DNA of 64,000 nucleotides from Yponomeuta sedellus (lineage: Eukaryota; Arthropoda; Insecta; Lepidoptera; Yponomeutidae). Where the stretch lies: the NCBI GenBank assembly GCA_934045075.1, contig OW203725.1:124001-188000 (forward strand). The letters run 5' to 3'. The notes under the pieces were generated by a model. That model was not told where the DNA came from. It did no database searches and saw only the letters and a list, made by a program, of their open reading frames with translations. Position numbers and translations under genes: made by a program. Positions 45,871-58,800 of the stretch are shown here, piece after piece. Numbering within the stretch: the stretch's first letter is position 1; each line of letters opens with the position of its first letter.

Positions 45871-46078
45871 GGTAATAACATAACATTTACATACAGGCAC
45901 ATACATTGCTTCTGGCCCCACACTAGGATACCCTGTGTCGTGGGAACCAGAAACAACGACATCACAAACATGTAAACATCCAAGACCTGGGGCTTTTTTT
46001 TTGTTCCCAGCCGGGATTCGAACCCGGGACATCCTGCATGGCAGGTAGATGCACTACCGTTACGCCACAGAGGTCTTC
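45871..46078 (-). mobile_element. Second tRNA-derived SINE, inserted in the Penelope-like end
   Basis: On the - strand a tRNA-Gly-like head (GTAACGGTAGTGCATCTACC, anticodon-loop position CTGCCAT, B-box GGTTCGAATCC) is followed by an A-rich spacer and a ~130-base body ending near 45871. It lies at the same position of the Penelope-like end as the SINE at 42508, but it is a different family. No perfect target duplication was seen. Confidence 0.7.
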
Positions 46079-46419
46079 AATAAACGAGCATAAATCCGTT
46101 TTAGTTTTAATTATGTCTAGTGCTCGTGTTAACCTTAGAAAATACTATAATTATAGAAAATAAAAAAACTATAGGTACATTCGAAAGACAAACGGCCGTA
46201 TAGAGCAACATACAATGTTATTGTTCAACTTGACAGCGTTAACCTGATGGCTACTGCACAGCAGAAATTGACAGCGTAAGTATAATTTGATAAGACTAAT
46301 TTTTATCAATTACGATTTGAGTCGTGTTGATGAGATCGCTTTGGAAAATATATTTTATTATAAACAGCAACAGTTGCTAAGTCATGGATTGAGACACGGT
46401 TATCAAAATATGAAGTACT

Positions 46420-48585
46420 ACGAAATAGTTATCCTCCCTTTGTGTGCAACCCCAAGTATACCAAACCAATTTGCTTTGAAATTGAACCAATCCGTGGCTT
46501 ATGTAATGCTTTGGTGAGTAAATCCGCCAATTGGAATTCGCTGTGAACGTATTCTACACGTATTTCACCATCAGCATCGAGTTCTCTCACATAGAAATGT
46601 CTCTGTGATCTTCTTGTGATGATCTTCTGTGGAGTTTCGGGTTTCTAGGTTGTGTGCTACGTTGGTGTCACACCTTGAAATGGGTTGGGAGACGGACTTA
46701 GCCCAGTGTATTTAATTTAATTAGTACTTCTGCGCTCAAATTGCGTGTTGTGTTCACATCTAGTAGAATGTACATCACTGTAAGCTCTCGTATAATGTAC
46801 CTACTGTTTTGTAAGTAAGTAGTGTAACATTCAGTTTTGTGGACCGAAAATAAAAAAAAAAACAAAGTCAATGGACAACAATGAAATTAATTTTGACAAT
46901 AACTTTTGAGATGGAATAACCACCGCGTCTGATCTTCGAGAAGTTTTATGTGATAGGCCATAAAGTCGAAAATGGAAAAAGAATTCTCTGATATGTCGCT
47001 ACTCAGTCGGATTGGTTTCTTTACTTAATGCTGTTTCGGCATGATTGGTAAATTTTAGTCCCAACTCTTATTTTAGTAGAGTCTACGATTGTTTTAATGT
47101 TTTCTTTACTAGAAACCAAAGAGTATATAATCACTACGTTTTCTAGAAACGAACGACAACTGAGGTAAGAAGAACTGTCAGAGACTACGCATAGGCAATA
47201 CCACAGAACGCGCCGCCGCCGCGTCTCGCCAGCGCCAGTGTGCCAGCCGCCAGCGGCCTTCTCCGCGGGACGACGTTCGATGCTCCTTCACATTATCTTA
47301 AATCTTCTTCTCAACTATTTAATTAACACACCTATCGGAATCCTTCTGATTCGTTGCAGCGACCATTGTCTACGTAGAGAGCGAGAATAACTTTTCCACT
47401 CCCACGGTCCCGGACAAACATGCAAGGATCGTTAACACATTGTGTAGATCCAATAGTCTTCAGGTAATCCACCTTTAATCCAGCACCGAGGTGCTTGTTT
47501 GAGTCCATATAGACTTCTTTTGAGTCTACACACCTTTTTCGATCCATCAGAGTAGCCATCAGGTTGATTCAAATAGATTTCTTCGTTTAGTGAACCATAC
47601 AGAAATGCGGTTGATACATCAAACTGTGTGAGTTTTAAACCTTCATTTGCTGGACCTTATTGTCGTCATCTTAGGAACTGGGCTATAAGTCTGATTCTAG
47701 TCGATTCTTAGTTACATTTTTGTCTGTCTTTGACATCAACATCCAGCTTCATTTGAAAGAGAAGTATACTTCAGGTAGAGTATCAATAATTTTACAGGTT
47801 AACAGGATATCCAGTAAGTACCTACTTCTGATTTGTCCATCTTCATTAGTTCAGTTTTCAAATCTGACCAAGTACCTAGTTTTAATTTTCGACACATGAG
47901 TCGTGATGTCGTGTGGTGTGACGGATCTTTAGAATAGGTAGCGGAAAAACTCCATATATACTCGTAGTGTGTAACTTTTGTCTCCAGACGTGCCATCGAA
48001 TAAACGATGTATTTCGTTCCAAAGATGTTTGGATGAGTTAAAGCGCGTGATTTTCTGAAGTGTTCCGTCTGATATATTGTAGTAAGCAGTTGTAATGAGA
48101 CACTACCTATCTTTTTTATTACAGTAATCGAGAGCTGTATTGTACTTAGAAACTTCGGCAGTTGTGGTATCAGAATTCGTTGGTTCGGGTTTTTTGAGAT
48201 TACCGCTTACCGCATCCAATCCACCGGATATAAATCTCTTAACAGTAATTGTACGGGGATGCCGTACACGAATACGCGGCGTCAGCACTTTGCGCGCCCG
48301 CGCGATGTTTAGTTTACTTTATCGACTTAGCTTCAGTTCACTATAAATCATCATAGCGTAAACTCGTATCCAAACAAGATCTGCCAGGTGTCAGTAATAT
48401 CAATATCAAATAAACTCTATAGTGTTCTCAATATCAATATCTATCATTTCTATCAATCAAGCAATCAAATCATCTATTGATGTTTGGGGAAACCCGTACA
48501 GTAATGTTGCCTTGAATTTCCAAGTGGACCAGTTTTTTACGCCTTCCAGGTGACCGATGTCAATTTTGCAACTAGGTGATTGCAT
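46420..48585 (-). pseudogene. Ty1/copia retrotransposon remnant (gag, RT and RNase H pieces)
   Basis: Read on the - strand: gag start at 48585 (MQSPSCKIDIGHLEGVKNWS, TWKFKATLLYG), more gag at 48300-47800, the RT at about 47660-47340 (LTQFDVSTAFLYGSLNEEIY, VCRLKRSLYGLKQAPRCW, NDPCMFVRD, LALYVDN) and the RNase H end at about 46640-46430 (FYVRELDADGEIRVEYVHSE, FQLADLLTKALHK). Order and motifs are those of copia elements. The RT active site reads YVDN, not YVDD; there are stops, frameshifts and a deletion that removes integrase and the RT-RNase H join (46640-47330 has no recognisable pol). LTR borders were not resolved. Confidence 0.8.
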
Positions 48586-48604
48586 TTTGACTCTATATCT
48601 ATAA

Positions 48605-48890
48605 TCAGCCTACATTAACCCACCGCTTGGCATAGGCCTCCTTTTTATTGCGCCATTCCTCTCGGTCCTGTGCTAATCTGATCCATCTCTGACCCGCAAC
48701 CCTCACGATGTCGTCTGACCATCGTGTTGGTGGTCTGCTTATTAACCTCCTTCCCTCCCTTGGCCACCACTCCGACACTGCCCTGGTCCACCGGCCGTCT
48801 TCCCTTCTAGCCAAGTGTCCCGCCCATCTCCACTTTAACTCTGTGATCCGCTTACCAACGTCTTCGACCTTCCACTCTATCTTCCAGGAT
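48605..48890 (-). pseudogene. RTE-type LINE, C-terminal fragment
   Basis: The - strand frame gives ITELKWRWAGHLARREDGRW, REGRRLISRPPTRWSDDIV and WRNKKEAYAKRW, the C-terminal segment of lepidopteran RTE elements, ending in a stop at 48605. No RT core precedes it. Confidence 0.75.
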
Positions 48891-49820
48891 TTCGACGAAA
48901 CTTGGTTGATTGCACACTCAGATTATTATAATATTTTTCCTAACGCTCTGCTACCATCATAAGACAATTTTTTATCAATCAGAATTTGAGACGTGTTGAT
49001 AAAAATTTGTCTTATCATAATTAAGGTGTATAATTTTAATTACATAAATTATTGTATTGCATTTATTTATTGCAGGCAATACCCATATAGTGTTAGGAAG
49101 AACGGTGATTTTTAAATATGTTAGGTACTTGTAATATTAATAGATTTCATTATGTTTATTTTTATTCTTTATTGCACTAATTACATGAGTAAATGTACAA
49201 GGGCGTGCTAGTTTTAATGCATAATATTAATATTATACTTTAAAATTAAATCTAGGTTCATTAAATTATAATATTTACAGTCTCAGTCCCAGCCAGCTCC
49301 ATTGCTTGTCTACTTATGAGATTTTTTTAATGTAGGTGAGTAGTTAGGGGTATAATTCGATTAATGGAATGGGCAGAGAAGTGAGCGTGTACGACTCTCA
49401 CTCTGCCGCACAGTAGAGATGATGGACGGTGATGGAAAGGTTGATGGTGAGTGGCTCGAGCCGACTAAGTTTACAATGTGTTTGCCGCGTGAACAGAGCA
49501 TTGCTTAGGGCTACGAGTATGTCAGCGATACGGCGACCTATTAACATAATATGTACCAACGTTGCTAGCTCTTATACTATGTAAGGTCTCTCATTTTGAG
49601 ACCATAGTTCATAGTTGAAAACTATGACCATCGGTTCACAGTTTTCAGTTCTGAGCCACCACAACCCACTGCGGCAGATATCCGTCGATATAGAGTATTT
49701 TCATTTTCTTGGCCCTAAATTGTTTTGTGGCCCTATGGTAAATCGGGTACAGAATACCTAAGTAGGTACTTTTGAAACTCGTCATCGTCTAAGTCTGGCG
49801 CTGGCGCTCACAGTCACCGG
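48891..49820. other. No gene seen
   Basis: AT-rich DNA between the RTE fragment and the last exon of the receptor kinase; it should contain the 3' UTR of that gene near its right edge. No other feature was recognised. Confidence 0.5.
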
Positions 49821-52800
49821 TCAGGACAGCAGCGGCGCGTGCGACGGCACGTCGCTGACGTAGGTGCAGTCCGTGCCGGTGGAGCCGCCCCACCAGGCGG
49901 CCGGCTCCTCGCCGCCGGCGCCGGCGCCCGCGCGGGGCGGCGCGGCCGGCGCCGGCGCGGGCGGGCCCAGGCACGGCGTCAGCAGCCGGTCGCCCTCGCC
50001 CAGCCACGCCGCCACGTCGGCCGCCGCGGGCCGCGCGCCCGGCTCCCGCGCCCAGCACGCCTTCAGCAGCCCCGCCCTGAGACACACACGCGCCCGCCCT
50101 CAGTTCTCGACGGTTCGCATCCGGCGAGGTACCGGAGACCACTATCGACTCTTACGAAAGCTTAAAAGAGTAGAGTTCTTTCTGCCATCTGCGAGACTGA
50201 TACTGAATTTTTTTACTAATCGTTTACCGTCAACATTAAAGTTACCTCCGTGAGTATGGCACGACTACAAATTTACACGTGGTAGGCGTTCGCTTTCAAA
50301 AATAATCTCTGGAAAACAAACGCTTTAGGTATAGGTAGATACCTATTATTGATTTAATTAAATCCGATAACTGACACGATTTTTTGTCGAAAGAGTCCGA
50401 CCGCTCCGATTCGCAGGGCGTCAAGGTGAGTAGAGACTGCGGACGTGCAGGAAACCCGGTCAGACATATACTTGGGCAAAGTGTGTCCTTAGAGGGAGTT
50501 GTTATATCTCATATCTTTGCTCACCGAGACACACTATATCTCTATTATATCTCGCTCACCACTTGTGTCCTAGCTCATACGACGTCCAATCAACTAAGTG
50601 CGAGTGGAAACAAGAGTCACAAGTGGTGAGTCAGTCTAGTCTACCTATTCCCCACTTTATCCAGATCACACGTTTCTTTTGGTGAACTTTCTCTCATCGC
50701 TCGTTGGTTACGACGAGTTAAATGTGGCCGAATGTAACCGATGCCAGACGATGTTGATCTCGCTCTCGAGCATTGTGTGTGAGCTGGATAAAGTAGCAGG
50801 AGATGACTACCGTACTGAGTTGAGAGTATGTGTGAGGGAGCCAGATATAGTTGACATCTCTGGGATATGAATGGGATACACTTGACGGTGAGGGAGTTGT
50901 GTGTCCACTCATATGCGGCTCTTGAGTTACCTAAGGTTACTCGGTTTCGGTACGTCGTAGTACTATATCGTCAAAGTATCGGCCGATATTTCAAACAATC
51001 GTAATCGGGGCACACCGTAGCGAATAGGCACGAAAAATAAAGGCAAGACTCACAGCGGCGGCTGGATGCCGGGCGGCAGGTCGGGCGCGCGGCCCGCGCC
51101 CACGCGCGCGACCACCTCGAGCGTGCCCAGCGCCGCGTGCGGCAGCGCGCCGAACGTCACGATCTCCAGCAGCAGCACGGCCAGCGCCCACACGTCGCTG
51201 GCGGGCGAGAACACGCCGCGCGTCAGCGCCTCGGGCGCCAGCCAGCGCACGGGCAGCGGCCGCGAGCGGCCCAGCCGGTAGTAGTCGCTCTCGGACACGC
51301 CGCGCGACATGCCGAAGTCGGCCAGCTTGAGCGTGCCGCTGGCCGCCAGCAGGCAGTTGCGCGCCGCCACGTCGCAGTGCACCACGCGCCGCTCCGCCAG
51401 GTAGGACAGCGCGCGCGCCGCGTCGCGCGCCATCGCCGTGAGCCGCGGCGGCGCCACGTCCGGGTGGCCCTCGGCCGCCAGCTGCCGCCGCGCCTGCAGG
51501 TAGCTCTTCAGGTCCCCGAACAGCAGGAACTCCATGACGCAGCACGCCGGCTCGCTCTGCGTCACCACGCCCAGCAGCCGCACCACGTTGGGGTGCTCCA
51601 GGCGCTTCATGGCTTCGGCCTCCGCCAGGAAGTCCATCTTCTGCTCCCTGGAGGCGCCGCTCCGCAGCATCTTGACGGCCACGGCGGTCCAGCGGTCGGC
51701 GGAGGTGAGCCGCGCGTGGCCGCCGTACACCGCGCCGAACGCGCCGGAGCCGAGGCGCCGGTTGATGACGACGTGCGGCCGCGGCAGCTCCCAGCGGTCG
51801 GCGTGGGGCGGCGCGCGGGCCAGCGCCCGCAGCCGCGCGCGGAAGTCGCGCTCCAGCCGCCGCTTGCCGTAGAGCGCGGCGCCGGCCACCGCCAGCAGCA
51901 GCGCGGCCAGCAGCAGCGCCGCCAGCGCGCCCAGCGCCGCGCCGCACGAGCCCAGCGCCTCGCCCAGCGCGCCCAGCGCGCAGTCGGCGCCGTCGCGCGG
52001 CGCGCGCCCGTCCGGCGTGAGCCAGCGCGGCTCGTTAGCCGGGCGCAGCGCGCCGCGCTCCCAGCGCGCCACGGCGTGCGGCCGGCCGCCGCGCCGCTGC
52101 GTCACGAGCAGCGCGCCGCGCCGCGCCCGCGTGGGGCCCGCGCGGGCGCCCGGCGACGCCCCGCCCGCCTCCTCCGCGGCGGGATCCCATTCGAACGGCC
52201 CGGTGAGTCCGGTGTGATTCATCGTCGTTGCGTACTCGATTAATTGCCTACAAACGAACGATCTATCAGCGAGGCGTGCCAGAGACAAAATTTATTAGTT
52301 AATACTTGTTTGAAAAATATAGGGTATATTTTTATTGCATTGATTTTTTTTTACCGCGGGAATACTGAGCCTTGTTATTGCTAAATATATTATTAGCAAA
52401 ATTATTTCCATTACTTTCAAAACCCCCTAAAAAGCTCGAAAGAGAGAGAGTAGGGGTACCGTCCAGCGGCGCTTGAACAAGCAGCCCGTATGTTTTTACA
52501 CCCGTGGTTCGCGTCGCGTTTCCGTTAACCACGGATGCCATACTTGACACCTCAACATAATATGACATGGAAAACGTTGAACGTCTACTGAAAATCATGA
52601 AGGAACGTGAAACTTTGCCGAAACATCTCTCGAGTCACGATATTCACCATTACGCAGTTATTTGGTGTTTGTTGGGAGGAAGACTCTCGACGGCAATGTG
52701 CTTCATGATACGGAAAGGGTGCTTTAAGAAGCAGAGCGACCCCCCGCAACCTGGCCGCCTCGCCAGCCCGAGCGTAACGAACGCATCGAGCTTCGGGTCA

Positions 52801-55800
52801 TCGACGCAGTCAGAGATAAAACTCCAAAAAAAAACACGAGAAAAGCCTTCGATTTCGACTGAAGTTCACGTGTTTACTTTAAACAAATACCTAATAGCAT
52901 TAAAAAATTACTTTGCTAAATTCCGCCAAAAACCCCACATGCACCGTGCGATTAGTTTATGCACCGCCCTCCCTCCCACTTTCTCAAGCAGAAGCAAGAC
53001 ACGAACACACCACCACCAACACCAATATTTGTGTGAGAAAACACGGGACACGTTTCGCCTCTGACACGATCCCAAATGCAAGTGACCGTCTCCCAACTAT
53101 ATGATTACGTTCCATTAATCACTAATCATTAACCTGTCTGTCGTCTTGCTTCTACTTGGAAAAGTGGGAGGGAAGGCGGTGCATTAACTAACCGCATGGT
53201 GCTTGTGGGATTTTTGGCGGAATTTAGCAAAGTAATTTTAACTTTTTAATGCTATTATGGATTTCCACAAAGTAACGCCTGATTCTATACAAATACCTAA
53301 TGGTTTACATATATTTTATACTTATAATGATTTAATTATTACCATTTACGTGATACTTATTTCATTTCTTTAACTTTATCTCATCTTTGTTCTTTGGCAG
53401 CATGTAAGGTCTACCACCGCACACATTGTATTTTGCTGCGTCAGCGCTTTACACGAAAATACATATTTTACCTTCTTTCACCCAGTAACGAAATAACGGT
53501 AGAGTAGCCAACACGTTGTGAAAGTGACAATAAAGAAATAACTTTGTCTATTTGAATTTTGTTTGAACTTTGAACATCTTTAACTGGAACTCCAAACATC
53601 TACTGCAACCAACGATCTACAACTTCTTCTGAATGGGCCTTAAAAAGCCCCCATTCAATATGTTAAATGTTAATTTACGAAAATCAGTCTCGTATGGATC
53701 TTCCGTGAGTCGGCACGCGTTTCGCAACTTACACTAACGGACTTATTTTATTAATAACTTCAGTGACTATCAACCTTTGGGCCGCGAACCTCGCGCATAA
53801 ATAATTCGACATGCTTAGTTGCGCACGTTGCTCGGAAACCTTCAATGACGGCGCAGAGTGTGCGTTGTGTCAAAAAAAATAGGACTTCCAATCGGATTAT
53901 CGGGTTATCGTGAGCTGGGAGTTGCTAAGCGTGCTACTTGGGAATGTCCAACTTGTAAATTGCTACCCGCACGAAGTGACGATAAGATCGATACAATTCT
54001 GAGCGAACTTCTTGAATTGAAGCAACAATTGGCTACAATACCCTCCCTCATCGAAGAAATTAAATGTATCAAAGACGAAGTCTCGGAATTGAAGAAGTCT
54101 TGCGAGTACTCCAGTGCTACCGTGGAGGATTTTGCAAAGCGACTCGATGCCCTGAAAGGCAAGATCCCGAATTATAATCAATTATTAGCTGATCATGCTG
54201 CCAGCAACGAGGAACTTTCTCGTCTCAAACAAGAACTAGCCGCTGGAGACCAATGGTTCCGTTCCAATAATGTTGAGATCAAGGGAGTACCGTTAAAGAA
54301 CAACGAAAACCTCTTCACTATTTTGGAAAACATAACAAATACCATTGGTTACAGCTTTCCCAAGAACTGCATCAACTATATTTCAAGAGTGCCTATGCAC
54401 AATTCTAAAGAGAAATATATCATCGCTAGTTTCGAGGTTCGAGGTTCTCTCTGTGATGGGCGTCCCTGCGCACCTTGTGTTCCTAATTCAGAATCTGTGC
54501 CATCAGGCACTTGCTTCGTCAAACTGGAAGATAATGCATCAGATACTTTCCATACAGAACGTGGCGTACTTCAGCGGTGCATTCTGTCTCCAAAGCTATT
54601 TAACATCTATGGCGAGCATATTATGCGGAAGGAACTTGAGGACTGGGATGGTGGCGTGGCTGTAGGTGGCCGAAAAATCACAAATCTAAGATACGCAGAC
54701 GACACCACGATAGTGGCACAAAGCGAGGTAGAGATGACTGCTATACTTAAAAACATTGAAATCGAGAGCGCCAAACTTGGTCTAAAATTAACCATTCGAA
54801 AACCAACATAATGGTTGTAGACAGAGCACAAATTCTACCGCAAACAGACGCTCTTAAAGGCTACGACAAAGTCAACCAATTTGTTTACCTCGGTTCTCTG
54901 GTGACTAATGATGGCAGCTGTACTGAGGAGATACGCCGCAGAGCTGGTATGGCCAAGAGCGCCATGACAAATCTGGACAAGATATGGAGGAACCGTAGCA
55001 TTCGTCAGCAAACTAAGGTGCGGCTGGTTCGGTCACTGGTTTTCTCCATTTTCACCTACGGTGCCGAGACATGGTGCGTTAGAAGCCGCGACTGTAGCCG
55101 AATCGATGCATTCGAGATGTGGTGTTGGAGGAAAATGCTCAGAATCCCGTGGACAGCCTTCAGAATCAATATTTCTATATTTTTGAACTAAAACTTTCGT
55201 AAGCACAACACATTGTAGACTTTTAGTCCGGATTAACTTACGGGTGTTGTTATATTGCCCGTAGTGTGAGACGAGCAACCGACGACGCGAGCTCCGTCTC
55301 TGCTCACCATGATTAAGCTCTGCGAATCGGAGCGAAACCTGGTCGGACTTTTCCGATATAACAACACCCGTAAGTAAATCCGGACTAAAAGTCTACAATA
55401 TTTCTATACTTAACGAGGTCGGAATAACGAAGCGACTGTCGTCAGACTGTCGCCAGAGGTCCCTTAGCTTTTTTGGGCATATTATGCGGTTACAACGACA
55501 TAGCCTAGAGAAGCAGATCGTTGTGGGCCAGTTAGAAGGCAGACGAGCGAGAGGCAGAACACCAATGCGCTGGTCCGATGCCATAAAGAAGGCAGCTGGG
55601 GGATCCATTCAGCACGCATCCCATTGCGCATATGACCGAGACAAATGGAGAACTTTTGTATATGGTCACGATCCTCAGAATTGAGGGACCGATTAAAAAG
55701 AAGAAGAAGATGTCTTATCTGCTTGGATTATGGTGTTGTCGGTCTTTAGGTATGGAACATCCTTGACCTACGGTAATAGTTCCTGACCCATATGCCGCCT

Positions 55801-58800
55801 TGGCGATTATGATCCGACTAGCGGTTGAGGGTGTTAGGAGGCTAACAGTCACTTCATCGGCGACAGTACCATGGAGACCGCGTATGTGGTAGGAACCGGT
55901 GAAGGCTGCTGTACCAATGGCAACGTGTGCGGTTGCTGTGTGGCTGCCGTGCCGGGGGTTTTTGGGGGAAGATCACCATCAGTCCCAGTAGTCGGTGCGT
56001 TGACTGTAGTGGAACTGATGAAGTGAGAGGGAAGATTGCTTTGAAATGGCCTTGCTATGAAAGTAATGTACGTGGGGTGCTGCGAGAGCGAAGGAATGTT
56101 GAATTTACAAATTGTACCAAATCCTGACGTCTTTCGTTTTATTAATTGGCATACTGCTGAGGCTAAGCTAATTAGTAAGAGTGTTGTTTAAAGTATTGTG
56201 TGTATGAATATTTATCGAGCAGGAAGGATTGCAGGATTGACAAACGAGATGGGTAGGGAAAAGGCAGAGGTCGGGAAGTAATAACCATCAGGACAACACC
56301 TTGAACACGTTCTAGTGGGAAGATTGTCTCTGAGCTCAGCCGCAGACAGATAGAGGGACAAAAGTTTTAGGGTTCTTTATCGACTACGAAATCCAAAAAA
56401 AAAAATCTTAGAGTTCATGTCCACCAGTTACACCGGGTACATAAGTATTTATGATTTTAGGAAGAAAATTTTCGCTTACGTCTGAAATGATTTGTTAGTA
56501 ATCCTTAAGGAGCAGAAGTAGGTATATTAATTTACCGGGCTACATCGGGGTCGTGCAAGTTATCCAGGGCCGCGGGGAGCTCCCGGTGCAAGCGGTGCAG
56601 CGCTCTCGCCCACAGGTGCAGCGCGTCGTAGAGCAGGGCGGCGCGCGCGTCGGGCGCGCACTCGGCCGACTGCGGCGCGCCGCCCAGCTGCGCGCAGTGC
56701 CGCGCCACGCCGGCGCGCCAGGCGGCGGCGGCGGCGGCGGCGGGGGCGGCGGCGGCGGGGGCGGCGGCGGCGGCGGCGGGGGCGGCGGCGGGGGCCGCCC
56801 ACTCCCAACTGAGAGCCAGGCTGTGGTCGGCGGCGCCGCGCGCGCAGTCGTCGAGCGGCTCGGCGTCGGGCGGCGCTATCAGCAGCCAGACGGCGCCGGC
56901 GGCGGGCAGCAGGCCGCGGCGCGCGCCGGCGCACAGCGCGCTGCGCAGCGCCGCCACCTCGGCCACCGCCACCAGGAGGATGCGCGCCCCCTTCTCGGCC
57001 GCACGCTCCGCCCACTGCGGTTTGAATAAAAACAAAGATTTGCTTCTGGCTGTCCCACCTATAAGTATTGAGCTTGTGTGATAATAGTGCATATGTCACC
57101 GGGAGATAACAAGATCCGCACGAATTACCTAGGAAATTTGTAAACTTTCTTAGGATTGTAAACGAGAGATAAATTGTATTATTTTACGCCCACATTTTCG
57201 CAAAATTATTAATTTGCGAAGTCTCGTGGTAAATTTCGAGGGCTGCGTGCTCAAACCCGGTAAGTCGAGTTATGGTCAAAATCGAGTTAACCCACTAGTC
57301 GTAATGTACTCATCGCGCTCTTTCTGGAGGTAAAACCCGTTATTTCATACCGGTTCTGGATCGTTTTTTGTCAAATTAGAAAACCCACTAAAAACAACAA
57401 ACCCACAAAATAAACTGTACTAAAATCCTTTACGTCATGTTAAGGTAGGCGGTAAAGGCAAAACGTGAAATGCATTTCGGACTAAACTCATTTATGTGTT
57501 ATAGTTTTTTATCTCATAATGTTTTGGTCATTTTAAATTTTAAATCTTCTGCCAATAACATAGGTAACAATAATCGTTAACTGATTTTGCCACTAATTTG
57601 CTGTTTTATGTAAATATGACTTAGTGGTAAAATCCCTATAAATGCATTAGTCTCTTTTACCCGAAAAGTAAAGCAATATTTTCTTGTGAATTTTGAGTTC
57701 AAGTGAGTTCAATATTTGTTTATGAAATTGTAAAGAGTCATGAGAGATGGGTAATGAGTTTTTCCCCATTTTTCCCCTATGAGTTAAAACTCGGGCTTAA
57801 ACGTTTTGACTCAGTTAAATAAGTTTGTACAAATCAAATACGACGGCCTCCAATGGGAATCAAACTTAAGACCTCTTAAGTTTGATTAACAACACACTTG
57901 TGTTGATTGCTAGACGAATGAGGCAATAGAAATTATTTTAGTGAAACTAAACAGTTTGGAATCAGTATAAAGTCCATAAATTCACTAATGTCAAGAAGCA
58001 GTTGTATTTCTCCTAATCATCATCACGGTTCGGTTTTTTCCAGTCCAGCGAAGCATCTGAAGCATCACATACCCTCCCCATACATACCCATATAGCATCC
58101 TGCGCTCAATATGTGGCACGTTGCTTATAAAAACTACTCGCATTAGTTTTTCCCCACCTCAACGGGTTTTAACGGGGTATAACTGGGACTTAACTGAGAT
58201 TTAATCCACCGGCGGATTAATACCCGGGGCATTACCCATTTCTTTATAGGACCAAAACCAGAAGAAACGCTGACCTTTCTGAAAATGATCCTTTTAAAAA
58301 CCCATAAATAGTAAAATAACGTTTTTATTTCATAGGTAAAATCCGCTAAGTGGGTGGCCTTTGTTCTATTTTTAAGAAAAAAAATTTGCTTAGGAGATCT
58401 CAGTAGGTATCAACTGTATTATAATGTAAGAAAGTCTCAGATACATGAAGCGTCTATGTCAAACTTCACTGATGTCGTAGGATTTCAAGGTAATATTTTA
58501 CGACAGTCTGAAACATTAACCTCGATTATCTCAATTTCATGTTTTCAAATTCAAATAATTTTATTTCAACGTAAAGAATTTACATTCTGTTTGCTGAATG
58601 TCAATGTACAATGTAAAATGTAAGCCGCCGCCTTCGGGCCGTATTGTAGTGGAGAAAAAGGCAGCGGAAAAAAAAACTCCACTCTGACCATCTTTTCTCA
58701 AATCTTCTTAAAACCAAATACATCAGTTGCCATTATGTAAACCTAATAAGATTTCATGATTGCCATTAACAACCCTAAATGCCAAAGCATTAGTCAAATG

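Noticed and set aside
46010..46078. Possible tRNA-Gly gene (- strand)
   Set aside because: The anticodon stem has mismatches and the 3' side runs into an A-rich SINE body.
50991..51947. 318-codon Arg/Ala-rich frame on the same strand as the kinase
   Set aside because: Out-of-frame shadow; kinase motifs are all in the other frame.
51137..52243. 368-codon + strand frame over the kinase exon
   Set aside because: His/Arg/Gln-rich shadow of the kinase on the other strand.
56553..57029. Frame with a long glycine run
   Set aside because: Complement of the alanine-rich tract in the receptor exon; no other support.
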